From NCBI RefSeq assembly GCF_013522705.1, contig NZ_JAAMRE010000019.1:1-64000 (forward strand): 64,000 bases of DNA, given 5' to 3'. Shown here in pieces: positions 43,431 through 51,815 of this stretch. Source of the DNA: Pseudomonas lurida (lineage in GTDB: Bacteria > Pseudomonadota > Gammaproteobacteria > Pseudomonadales > Pseudomonadaceae). Each line of letters opens with the position of its first letter. Within the stretch, counting starts at the first letter, position 1. The notes under the pieces are model-generated. The model saw only the letters and a list, made by a program, of their open reading frames with translations, was not told the DNA's origin and did no database searches. The translations under genes were made by a program, and so were the position numbers.

Positions 43431-45236
43431 ATGCCTGACTACAAGGCCCCCTTGCGTGATATTCGCTTCGTTCGTGACGAACTGCTTGGCTATGAAGCGC
43501 ACTATCAGAGCCTGCCGGCTTGCCAGGACGCTACCCCGGACATGGTCGACGCCATCCTCGAAGAAGGCGCCAAGTTTTGTGAGCAAGTGCTGGCACCGCT
43601 GAACCGCGTGGGCGACCTGGAAGGGTGCACCTGGAGTGAGTCGGGCGTTAAAACGCCAACCGGTTTCAAGGAAGCCTACAAGCAATTCGTCGAAGGCGGC
43701 TGGCCAAGCCTGGCCCATGATGTGGAGCACGGCGGCCAAGGCCTGCCGGAATCCCTGGGCCTGGCGGTCAGCGAGATGGTCGGCGAGGCCAACTGGTCGT
43801 GGGGCATGTACCCAGGCCTGTCTCACGGCGCGATGAACACCATTTCCGAGCACGGCACGCCCGAGCAGCAAGAGGCGTACCTGACCAAGCTGGTGTCGGG
43901 CGAATGGACCGGCACCATGTGCCTGACCGAGCCGCACTGCGGCACCGACCTGGGCATGCTGCGCACCAAGGCGGAGCCTCAGGCCGACGGTTCCTACAAA
44001 GTCACCGGCACCAAAATCTTCATCTCGGCCGGTGAACACGACATGGCCGATAACATCGTGCACATCGTGCTGGCTCGCCTGCCGGACGCACCGGCCGGCA
44101 CCAAAGGCATCTCGCTGTTCATCGTGCCCAAGTTCCTGCCCAACGCCGATGGCTCGATCGGCCAGCGCAATGCGGTGAGCTGTGGTTCCCTGGAACATAA
44201 GATGGGCATCCACGGCAACGCCACCTGCGTGATGAACTTCGATGCGGCCACCGGTTACCTGATCGGCCCGGCCAACAAAGGCTTGAACTGCATGTTCACC
44301 TTTATGAACACCGCTCGCCTGGGCACTGCGCTGCAAGGCCTGGCTCACGCTGAAATCGGCTTCCAGGGCGGCCTGAAATACGCCCGCGATCGCCTGCAAA
44401 TGCGTTCCCTGACCGGCCCGAAAGCCCCGGACAAGGCCGCCGACCCAATCATCGTGCACCCTGATGTGCGCCGCATGCTGCTGACCATGAAAGCCTTCGC
44501 CGAAGGCAACCGTGCGATGGTGTACTTCACGGCCAAGCAAGTGGACATCGTCAAGTACGGCACCGACGACGAAGCCAAGAAACAGGCCGACGGCCTGCTG
44601 GCCTTCATGACCCCGATCGCCAAGGCCTTCATGACCGAAGTCGGTTTTGAAGCGGCCAACCACGGCGTGCAGATCTACGGCGGTCACGGTTTCATCGCCG
44701 AGTGGGGCATGGAGCAGAACGTGCGCGACAGCCGCATTTCGATGCTGTACGAAGGCACCACCGGCATCCAGGCCCTGGACCTGCTCGGCCGCAAAGTGCT
44801 GATGACCCAAGGCGAAGCGCTCAAGGGCTTCACCAAGATCGTGCACAAGTTCTGCCAGGCCAACGAAGGCAACGAAGCGGTCAGCGAGTTCGTCGCGCCG
44901 TTGGCGGCGTTGAACAAAGAGTGGGGCGAATTGACCATGAAGGTCGGCATGGCGGCGATGAAAGATCGTGAAGAAGTCGGTGCCGCGTCGGTGGACTACC
45001 TGATGTACTCCGGCTACGCCTGCCTGGCGTACTTCTGGGCCGACATGGCACGCCTGGCCGCCGAGAAACTGGCTGCCGGCACCACCGAAGAGGCGTTCTA
45101 CACCGCCAAGCTGCAGACCGCGCGCTTCTACTTCCAGCGTATCCTGCCACGCACCCGTACCCACGTGGCGACCATGCTGTCGGGCGCCAGCAACCTGATG
45201 GACATGAAAGAAGAAAACTTCGGCCTGGCTTACTAA
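43431..45236 (+). CDS. Acyl-CoA dehydrogenase (FadE-like), first paralogue
   Basis: This 601-aa FAD enzyme catalyses the first oxidation of fatty acyl-CoA in beta-oxidation. The N-terminal, middle (MCLTEPHCGTDLGMLRTKAEPQ) and C-terminal (GHGFIAEWGMEQNVRDSRISMLYEGTTGIQALDLLGRK) acyl-CoA dehydrogenase domains are followed by an about 130-residue helical extension. The last is typical of the 600-aa class (PA0506-like). The ATG at 43431 gives MPDYKAPLRDIRF, a start shared by all three paralogues here; an upstream in-frame extension overlaps the PsrA box. Confidence 0.93.
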   Translation: MPDYKAPLRDIRFVRDELLGYEAHYQSLPACQDATPDMVDAILEEGAKFCEQVLAPLNRVGDLEGCTWSESGVKTPTGFKEAYKQFVEGGWPSLAHDVEHGGQGLPESLGLAVSEMVGEANWSWGMYPGLSHGAMNTISEHGTPEQQEAYLTKLVSGEWTGTMCLTEPHCGTDLGMLRTKAEPQADGSYKVTGTKIFISAGEHDMADNIVHIVLARLPDAPAGTKGISLFIVPKFLPNADGSIGQRNAVSCGSLEHKMGIHGNATCVMNFDAATGYLIGPANKGLNCMFTFMNTARLGTALQGLAHAEIGFQGGLKYARDRLQMRSLTGPKAPDKAADPIIVHPDVRRMLLTMKAFAEGNRAMVYFTAKQVDIVKYGTDDEAKKQADGLLAFMTPIAKAFMTEVGFEAANHGVQIYGGHGFIAEWGMEQNVRDSRISMLYEGTTGIQALDLLGRKVLMTQGEALKGFTKIVHKFCQANEGNEAVSEFVAPLAALNKEWGELTMKVGMAAMKDREEVGAASVDYLMYSGYACLAYFWADMARLAAEKLAAGTTEEAFYTAKLQTARFYFQRILPRTRTHVATMLSGASNLMDMKEENFGLAY

Positions 45237-45259
45237 GCCTTACCGGGTTACTTCCAATG

Positions 45260-45293
45260 CCGCCGCTTCCCCTGGGGAGCGGCGGTTTTTTTT
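45260..45293 (+). terminator. Rho-independent terminator after first acyl-CoA dehydrogenase
   Basis: CCGCCGCTTCCCC pairs with GGGGAGCGGCGG with a one-base bulge and a minimal loop, followed by eight T residues. Confidence 0.93.
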
Positions 45294-45441
45294 GCCTGAT
45301 AAAAAACGCAGCTTATCGCTCAGGGAATGCGCAGGCCTGCCGTTAAAGTGATGGCAATGTGATACATGTCGAACAGGGTGTGCTTAACTGTTCGCGCTAA
45401 GGCGAAGTGCCATTACTTTTCTGCGGGTCGGAGCTTTACCC

Positions 45442-46731
45442 TTGTCACGCGTGTCCGCTGTCCGTTTCAGCCATTTCCTTCCGTCATTGCTGCTGTTGCT
45501 GGCCGGGCTCTCGGCTGCGTACGTCAAGGACCTCAACGTCTTCTTCACCTCGCTGTTCAACGTATTGCCGACCCTGGTGCTGTTGCTCGGTGGTTCGTAC
45601 TGCGCGGTGTACCGCCGCCAGCGCGAACTGTTTTTGATGATCACGGTGTACGTCGCTTACTTCCTGCTCGACACCCAGACTGATTTTTATCGCGACAACG
45701 GCCGCGTGCGCGAAGACGCGGCAGTGGTGTTTCATCTGTGCTGCCTGCTATTGCCGTTACTGTTCAGCATCTACGCGCTGTGGCAGGAAAAAACCCACTT
45801 GTTCCGCGACTTTGTCGCACGTTGCGCGGTGCTGCTGGCTGTCGGCAGTGTCGCGTTGGCGCTGGAGCAAAGTTATCCCCAGGCGCTGTTGAACTGGTTG
45901 GCGGAAATTCGCTGGCCGGCGCTGCATGGCAACTGGATGAGCCTGATTCAACTGTCGTATCCGATGTTCCTGATCGGTTTTGTCACCCTCGCGGCGCAGT
46001 ACTGGTACCAGCCACGTCCCTTGCATGCGGCGCAACTGGTAGGCGTGATGGGGTTGTTCTGGATGCTGCCGCAAACCTTCATCCTGCCGTTCACCCTGAA
46101 CATCATGTGCAGCCAGGTCATGCTGATGATTGCGGCCGGCGTGGCCCATGAGGCCTATCAAATGGCATTCCGTGACGAACTGACCGGTCTGCCGGGGCGA
46201 CGCGCCCTCAATGAGCGCATGCAGCGCCTGGGGCGCAACTATGTGCTGGCGATGACCGATGTCGATCACTTCAAGCGGTTCAACGACACCCACGGCCATG
46301 ATGTCGGCGACCAGGTGCTGCGCCTGGTGGCGAGCAAGCTGTCCAAGGTCAATGGTGGCGGGCGCGCTTACCGTTACGGCGGCGAAGAGTTTGCCGTGGT
46401 GTTCGCCGGAAAAACCCTGGACGAATGCATGCCGCATCTGGAGGAGATCCGCGAGATCGTCGCCAACTACGATATCAAGCTGCGCAACTCGGACCGCCCG
46501 CAGGATGACCAGCAGGGTCGCCAACGCCGGGCGGGCAGTGGGGCGTCGAGTGTTTCGGTGACGGTCAGTATCGGCGTCGCCGAGCGCCAGGTGGAGCAGC
46601 GTACGCCCGAAGAGGTGCTCAAATCCGCCGACCAGGCACTGTACGCAGCGAAGGGCGCGGGGCGTAACTGCGTGGTCGCGGCCGGGCAGAACCGTCGTGG
46701 CGCGGTGCGCATGCAGAGCGCTGCCGGTTGA
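45442..46731 (+). CDS. Membrane-bound diguanylate cyclase (GGDEF domain)
   Basis: The product is 429 aa. Seven or so transmembrane helices (residues 10-235) form an MASE-like sensor, followed by a GGDEF domain with ELTGLPGRRALNERM, TDVDHFKRFNDTHGHDVGDQVL and an active GGEEF signature (RYGGEEFAVVF). It should make cyclic di-GMP. The frame has no N-terminal ATG; the TTG at 45442 lies eight bases after GGAG and directly before the first hydrophobic helix. It is inserted between the first and second acyl-CoA dehydrogenase paralogues, after a terminator. Confidence 0.88.
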   Translation: MSRVSAVRFSHFLPSLLLLLAGLSAAYVKDLNVFFTSLFNVLPTLVLLLGGSYCAVYRRQRELFLMITVYVAYFLLDTQTDFYRDNGRVREDAAVVFHLCCLLLPLLFSIYALWQEKTHLFRDFVARCAVLLAVGSVALALEQSYPQALLNWLAEIRWPALHGNWMSLIQLSYPMFLIGFVTLAAQYWYQPRPLHAAQLVGVMGLFWMLPQTFILPFTLNIMCSQVMLMIAAGVAHEAYQMAFRDELTGLPGRRALNERMQRLGRNYVLAMTDVDHFKRFNDTHGHDVGDQVLRLVASKLSKVNGGGRAYRYGGEEFAVVFAGKTLDECMPHLEEIREIVANYDIKLRNSDRPQDDQQGRQRRAGSGASSVSVTVSIGVAERQVEQRTPEEVLKSADQALYAAKGAGRNCVVAAGQNRRGAVRMQSAAG

Positions 46732-46821
46732 CTGATGGCGGTGTATTCAGCGGCCCTACAGTGATTGAACGACGCGCGGGCCGGCAGTAGGTTGGAGCCA
46801 TCTGCCGCCGGAGACATCGCC

Positions 46822-48594
46822 ATGCCTGAGTACAAAGCTCCCCTGCGCGACATGCGCTTTCTGATCGACAACGTATTTGATTTCCACGGCCACTACGCCG
46901 CATTGGGCGCGACGGACGCGAGCCCGGATATGGTCAGTGCAATCCTTGAAGAGGGTGCGAAATTCTGTGAGAACGTGCTGTCGCCCCTCAACCGCAGCGG
47001 CGATGAAGAGGGCTGCCACTTCGACAATGGTGTGGTGACCACACCCAAAGGCTTCAAGGAAGCCTTCGCCCAGTACGTGGAAGGCGGCTGGCACGGAGTA
47101 GCGGCCGACCCGGCCTACGGCGGCCAGGGCTTGCCGCAGTCCCTGGGCCTGGTGCTCAGCGAGATGATCGGCTCCAGCAATACCTCGTGGGGCATGTACC
47201 CAGGCCTGACCCACGGCGCCATGTCGGCGATTCACGCCCACGGCACGGCCGAGCAGAAGGACACCTACCTGAGCAAGCTCACCGCCGGCGAATGGACCGG
47301 CACCATGTGCCTGACCGAGGCCCATTGCGGCACCGACCTGGGCCTGATCAAGACCCGCGCCGTGCCCCAGGCCGATGGCAGCTATGCCGTCACCGGCAGC
47401 AAAATCTTCATCTCGGCCGGCGAGCACGACCTGAGCGCCAATATCATCCATCTGGTGCTGGCCAAGCTGCCGGACGCGCCGGCGGGCACCAAAGGTATTT
47501 CGTTGTTTATCGTGCCCAAGTTCCACGCCGATTCCGGCGAGCGCAACGCGGTGCACTGCGGCTCCATCGAACACAAAATGGGCATCAAGGCATCGGCCAC
47601 GTGCGTGCTCAACTTCGATGGCGCCAAAGGCTTCCTGATCGGTGAGGCCAACAAAGGCCTTAACTGCATGTTCACCATGATGAACCACGCGCGACTGGGC
47701 ACCGGCATGCAAGGCCTGTGCAACGGCGAGGCGAGTTTCCAGGGCGCCATCAAGTACGCCAATGACCGCCTGCAGATGCGCTCGCTGACCGGCGCCAAAG
47801 CCCCGGACAAAGCCGCCGACCCGATCATCGTGCACGCCGACGTGCGACGCATGCTGCTGACCATGAAAGCCTTCAACGAAGGCAATCGCGCACTGGCCTA
47901 TTTCACCGCGCAGCTGCTGGACACCGCCCATCTGAGCGACGATGCCGCCCAGCGCCAGGAAGCTGAAGACCTGCTGGCCTTTCTGACACCGATCTGCAAG
48001 GCCTTCATGACCGATACCGGATTGGAGGTGACCAACCTCGGCATGCAGACCTTCGGCGGCCACGGCTACATTCGCGAATGGGGCATGGAGCAACTGGCAC
48101 GGGATGCACGCATCGCGCCGATCTATGAGGGCACCAACGGCATCCAGGCCCTCGACCTGCTGGGCCGCAAGGTGCTTGGCAGCCAAGGCAGGCTGCTGCG
48201 CGGGTTTACCAAAGTGGTGCATAAATTTTGCGCCGCGAATGCCGAGCACCCGCAATTCAACGCGTATGTGGCGCAGCTCAATCACCTGAACCAGGACTGG
48301 GGCGAGCTGACCACCAAGGTGGGTATGGCCGCGATGAAGAACCCGGACGAAGTGGGCGCGGCGGCTGTGGATTACTTGATGTACAGCGGCTACATCATCC
48401 TCGCCTATCTGTGGTTGCGCATGGCCATTGCCGCGCAGGCCCACAGCGACGGTGAGTTCGCCACGGCCAAGCTGGCCACCTGCGAGTTCTACTTTAAACG
48501 CCTGTTGCCGCGTACCTCCACCCATCGCGCGGCCGTGGAAGCAGGCAGTGACTGCCTGATGAGTCTGCCTGCGGAGGCATTTCTGCCTGGATGA
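46822..48594 (+). CDS. Acyl-CoA dehydrogenase (FadE-like), second paralogue
   Basis: This 590-aa paralogue of the 43431 gene has the same domain order. Motifs are MCLTEAHCGTDLGLIKTRA in the FAD-binding middle domain and GGHGYIREWGMEQLARDARIAPIYEGTNGIQALDL, whose Glu is the likely catalytic base by family analogy. The ATG at 46822 with CCGGAG upstream gives MPEYKAPLRDMRF. It corresponds to PA0507 in gene order (from memory). Chain-length preference cannot be read. Confidence 0.92.
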   Translation: MPEYKAPLRDMRFLIDNVFDFHGHYAALGATDASPDMVSAILEEGAKFCENVLSPLNRSGDEEGCHFDNGVVTTPKGFKEAFAQYVEGGWHGVAADPAYGGQGLPQSLGLVLSEMIGSSNTSWGMYPGLTHGAMSAIHAHGTAEQKDTYLSKLTAGEWTGTMCLTEAHCGTDLGLIKTRAVPQADGSYAVTGSKIFISAGEHDLSANIIHLVLAKLPDAPAGTKGISLFIVPKFHADSGERNAVHCGSIEHKMGIKASATCVLNFDGAKGFLIGEANKGLNCMFTMMNHARLGTGMQGLCNGEASFQGAIKYANDRLQMRSLTGAKAPDKAADPIIVHADVRRMLLTMKAFNEGNRALAYFTAQLLDTAHLSDDAAQRQEAEDLLAFLTPICKAFMTDTGLEVTNLGMQTFGGHGYIREWGMEQLARDARIAPIYEGTNGIQALDLLGRKVLGSQGRLLRGFTKVVHKFCAANAEHPQFNAYVAQLNHLNQDWGELTTKVGMAAMKNPDEVGAAAVDYLMYSGYIILAYLWLRMAIAAQAHSDGEFATAKLATCEFYFKRLLPRTSTHRAAVEAGSDCLMSLPAEAFLPG

Positions 48595-48713
48595 CTTAAA
48601 AATACCAATCAGTCACAAGTGGACCCTATGTGTCTCAAAAGTTGTTCGGTTACACTCGGGGCCTGTAAAACCGATCCTACCGAATCACTTTTTACGTTCT
48701 AACGAGGTTTGCC

Positions 48714-50492
48714 ATGGCTGATTACAAAGCGCCGCTGCGGGATATGCGCTTCGTCCTCAACGAAGTGTTCGAGGTTGCCGACACGTGGGCCCAACTGCCG
48801 GCATTGGCGGACAGCGTGGACGCCGAAACCGTTGAGGCGATCCTCGAAGAAGCCGGCAAAGTCACTGCCAAATCCATCGCCCCGCTCAGTCGCGGCGGCG
48901 ATGAGCAGGGCTGCCGCTGGGCGGACACGGCGGTGTCCACCCCGGATGGTTTTCCACAGGCCTACAAAACCTACGCCGAAGGCGGTTGGGTGGGGGTGGG
49001 CGGCGATCCTGCGTTTGGCGGGATGGGCATGCCCAAGGCAGTGTCGGCCCAGGTTGAAGAGATGATCAACTCGTCGAGCCTGGCCTTCGGCCTGTACCCG
49101 ATGCTGACCTCCGGCGCCTGCGTGTCGATTGCGACTCACGCCACCGAAACGCTCAAGGCCACTTACCTGCCGAAAATGTATTCGGGCGAGTGGGCCGGTT
49201 CCATGTGCCTCACCGAAGCCCACGCCGGCACCGACCTGGGGATTATTCGTACCAAAGCCGAGCCGCAGGCGGACGGTTCCTACAAGGTCAGCGGAACCAA
49301 GATCTTTATCACCGGCGGTGAACACGATCTGACCGAAAATATCATCCACCTGGTGCTGGCCAAGTTGCCTGACGCCCCGGCCGGGCCCAAGGGCATCTCG
49401 CTGTTCCTGGTGCCCAAGTTCATGGTCAATGCCGATGGCAGCCTGGGTGCGCGTAACCCGGTGAGCTGCGGTTCCATCGAGCACAAGATGGGTATCCAGG
49501 CCTCCGCCACCTGCGTGATGAATTTCGACGAAGCCGTGGGTTACCTGGTGGGCGAGCCTAACCGTGGTTTGGCGGCGATGTTCACGATGATGAACTACGA
49601 GCGCCTGGGCGTTGGTATCCAAGGCCTGGCATCCGGTGAGCGTTCCTACCAGAACGCCATCGAGTACGCGCGTGACCGCTTGCAGAGCCGCGCGCCGACC
49701 GGCGCCCAGGCCAAGGACAAAGTGGCTGATCCGATTATCGTCCACCCCGACGTGCGTCGCATGCTGCTGACCATGAAAGCGTCGAACGAAGGTGGTCGTG
49801 CGTTCTCCACCTACGTGGCGACTCAACTGGATATCGCCAAGTTCAGCGACGACGCCGCAGCCCGCGAGCGCGCCGACAACCTGGTGGCTTTGCTCACGCC
49901 GGTGGCCAAGGCGTTTCTCAGCGACCTGGGCCTGGAAACCACCGTGCTTGGCCAGCAGGTGTTTGGTGGCCACGGTTACATCCGCGAATGGGGCCAGGAG
50001 CAACTGGTGCGCGATGTGCGTATTACGCAGATCTACGAAGGCACCAATGGCATCCAGGCCCTGGACTTGATGGGACGCAAGATCGTCGGCAGTGGCGGCG
50101 CGTTCTATCGCTTGTTTGCCGACGAAATCCGCCAGTTCACCGCCAACGCCGGGCCTGAGCTGGGCGAATTCATCCGCCCGCTGAATGCGGCGGTGGATAA
50201 CCTGGATGAGTTGACCGCCTGGGTGCTTGATCGCGCCAAGACCAACCCCAACGAAATCGGCGCGGCGTCGGTGGAGTATTTGCATGCGTTTGGTTACATG
50301 GCGTATGCCTACATGTGGGCGCGCATGGCCAAGGCCGCGTGGGGCAAGGAGGGCGAAGACGATTTCTACGCCAGCAAATTGGGCACCGCGCGCTTCTACT
50401 TTGCGCGCCTGTTGCCGCGTATCCACTCGTTGAGTGCGTCGGTAAAAGCCGGGAGCGAATCGCTGTTTTTGCTGGATGAAGCCCAGTTCTAA
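48714..50492 (+). CDS. Acyl-CoA dehydrogenase (FadE-like), third paralogue
   Basis: The product is 592 aa and starts MADYKAPLRDMRFVLNEVF. It has the same middle and C-terminal acyl-CoA dehydrogenase motifs (MCLTEAHAGTDLGIIRTKAEPQ, GGHGYIREWGQEQLVRDVRITQIYEGTNGIQALDL). In the MCLTEAHAGTD motif the Cys of the paralogues (HCGTD) is replaced by Ala. CGAGG precedes the ATG. A 119-base AT-richer gap upstream may hold its own promoter. It corresponds to PA0508 in gene order, and rsmY follows. Confidence 0.92.
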   Translation: MADYKAPLRDMRFVLNEVFEVADTWAQLPALADSVDAETVEAILEEAGKVTAKSIAPLSRGGDEQGCRWADTAVSTPDGFPQAYKTYAEGGWVGVGGDPAFGGMGMPKAVSAQVEEMINSSSLAFGLYPMLTSGACVSIATHATETLKATYLPKMYSGEWAGSMCLTEAHAGTDLGIIRTKAEPQADGSYKVSGTKIFITGGEHDLTENIIHLVLAKLPDAPAGPKGISLFLVPKFMVNADGSLGARNPVSCGSIEHKMGIQASATCVMNFDEAVGYLVGEPNRGLAAMFTMMNYERLGVGIQGLASGERSYQNAIEYARDRLQSRAPTGAQAKDKVADPIIVHPDVRRMLLTMKASNEGGRAFSTYVATQLDIAKFSDDAAARERADNLVALLTPVAKAFLSDLGLETTVLGQQVFGGHGYIREWGQEQLVRDVRITQIYEGTNGIQALDLMGRKIVGSGGAFYRLFADEIRQFTANAGPELGEFIRPLNAAVDNLDELTAWVLDRAKTNPNEIGAASVEYLHAFGYMAYAYMWARMAKAAWGKEGEDDFYASKLGTARFYFARLLPRIHSLSASVKAGSESLFLLDEAQF

Positions 50493-50506
50493 AGGCGTGG
50501 AGGGCG

Positions 50507-50524
50507 TGTAAGCAATCTCTTACA
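50507..50524. promoter_or_regulatory. GacA upstream activating sequence of rsmY
   Basis: TGTAAG-CAATCT-CTTACA is a perfect match to the UAS TGTAAG-N6-CTTACA. Its centre is about 65 bases upstream of the expected start of the small RNA, the spacing known for rsm genes. Confidence 0.93.
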
Positions 50525-50580
50525 TGACGTGCTGCTAATCGTCCTCTATCGCCACATTGGATCCATCGATAATCTACTTC

Positions 50581-50705
50581 ACATGGACGTCGCGCAGGAA
50601 GCGCAAAGCAACAACACGGACACGTAGGATTCTGCCAGGACGGCGGAGTGAAATGGATGTCAGGGAAACAGTCTGCAAAGCCCCGCTTCGGCGGGGTTTT
50701 CTTTT
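50581..50705 (+). ncRNA. rsmY: RsmY small regulatory RNA
   Basis: This small RNA is about 120 nt and sequesters the translational repressor RsmA/CsrA. It has seven or eight GGA motifs in loops or single strands (first in ATGGACGTC, then GCGCAGGAAGCGC, ACGGACACG, TAGGAT, CAGGACGG, CGGAG, TGGATG, AGGGAA), and ends with a UUCG-loop terminator. GCGCAGGAAGCGC is a hallmark of RsmY. A GATAAT -10 lies at 50568-50573. The downstream LysR gene and class III aminotransferase match the rsmY neighbourhood in P. aeruginosa (from memory). The exact 5' end is inferred. Confidence 0.88.
50678..50705 (+). terminator. rsmY terminator
   Basis: CCCCGC-TTCG-GCGGGG is followed by TTTTCTTTT. Confidence 0.92.
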
Positions 50706-50718
50706 GCCCGCGAAAAAG

Positions 50719-51618
50719 TCAGGCCGGCGTCTGCGGGGCGTTCATCACGTCTTCGAGCAAGGTGCGCAGCAAGGCCATCGTTGCCTGCTGGCGCTGCACA
50801 TCACGGCACACCAACCCGACTTTGAGCGGCACCCGTGGTTCGCTCAAGGGTTTCCATAGCAGTGACTGACTGTTGTGCTCATCCTGGGAGCGTCCCGGCA
50901 GCACCGTCGCCAGCCGCGTATGAGGCAAGCTGTCGAGAATCCCCACCATGGTATTGAGCTCGGCCTGCACCTGCGGACGCCGTCCGAGGTTGGCGAGCTG
51001 GCCTTGCCAGATCTGCCGAATCTGAAACTCCTCCCCCAGCAGCAACATCGGCAACTCAGCCGCCTGCTTCAACGAGACCTTTTTGAATTCCCGCAAAGGA
51101 TGGTCCTCGGGGATGACCACTTTCAGCTCATCTTCGTACAGCAACACGCCTTGCAACCCAGGCTGACGTGGCGGCAGGTAGCTGATGCCGATGTCCAGCG
51201 AGCCGTTGAGCAGGCGCCGTTCAATCTCCAGCCCGGTCAATTCATAGATCTGCACCACCAGGTGCGGTTGGGCTTTGCGCACCCGTTCGAGCATCTGCGG
51301 CACCAGGCTGGTGTGCACGGTCTGCAGCACACCGATGGCCAACGTGCGCAACGCCTGGCCTTTGAAGTGACGCAACGCTTCGACGGCGTGCTGCATGCCA
51401 TCGATCAACGGCAGTGCATGGTTGTAGAGCGTGTGCGCAGCCAGGGTTGGCAGCAGGCGTTTGCTGCTGCGCTCGAACAGGCTGACGTCCAGGTGCTGCT
51501 CCAAATGACGGATCTGCTGTGACAACGCCGGTTGGGAAATCGACAGGCGTTCTGCAGCCCGGCCCACATGGCCTTCTTCATACACCGCGACGAAATAACG
51601 CAGTTGCTTAAAATCCAT
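50719..51618 (-). CDS. LysR family transcriptional regulator
   Basis: The product is 299 aa. The N-terminal winged helix (MDFKQLRYFVAVYEEGHVGRAAERLSISQPALSQQIRHLE) is followed by a substrate-binding domain. It resembles BenM/CatR-like members. The gene is divergent from the aminotransferase gene and convergent with rsmY, separated from the rsmY terminator by only about 13 bases. The target is probably the divergent aminotransferase; the ligand is unknown. No clear T-N11-A box was singled out. Confidence 0.9.
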   Translation of the reverse strand: MDFKQLRYFVAVYEEGHVGRAAERLSISQPALSQQIRHLEQHLDVSLFERSSKRLLPTLAAHTLYNHALPLIDGMQHAVEALRHFKGQALRTLAIGVLQTVHTSLVPQMLERVRKAQPHLVVQIYELTGLEIERRLLNGSLDIGISYLPPRQPGLQGVLLYEDELKVVIPEDHPLREFKKVSLKQAAELPMLLLGEEFQIRQIWQGQLANLGRRPQVQAELNTMVGILDSLPHTRLATVLPGRSQDEHNSQSLLWKPLSEPRVPLKVGLVCRDVQRQQATMALLRTLLEDVMNAPQTPA

Positions 51619-51767
51619 AAGGTTTGCTTATCGAAAAAGCTGGAAAAACGAAATGGCCCAGGGCCCTCGAGACGCCTAGTCTAGCGCCTATTCGCAGGGC
51701 TTACAGGGCCGAATCGAGCAATGAACAGCGTTCACGTTGATAGCGTTTATATAGGCAACTCAAAAAA

Positions 51768-51809
51768 CCTCCAGCCCGTGGGTGGGCAAGGTTCACTTGC
51801 CGCTGGAGG
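51768..51809 (+). promoter_or_regulatory. Hairpin sequestering an SD sequence
   Basis: CCTCCAGC (51768-51775) pairs with GCTGGAGG (51802-51809), and inside GGCAAG (51785-51790) pairs with CTTGCC (51796-51801). The right outer arm contains GGAGG, the ribosome-binding site of the GTG start at 51816. No T run follows, so translational control is more likely than termination. Confidence 0.7.
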
Positions 51810-51815
51810 TGAAGT

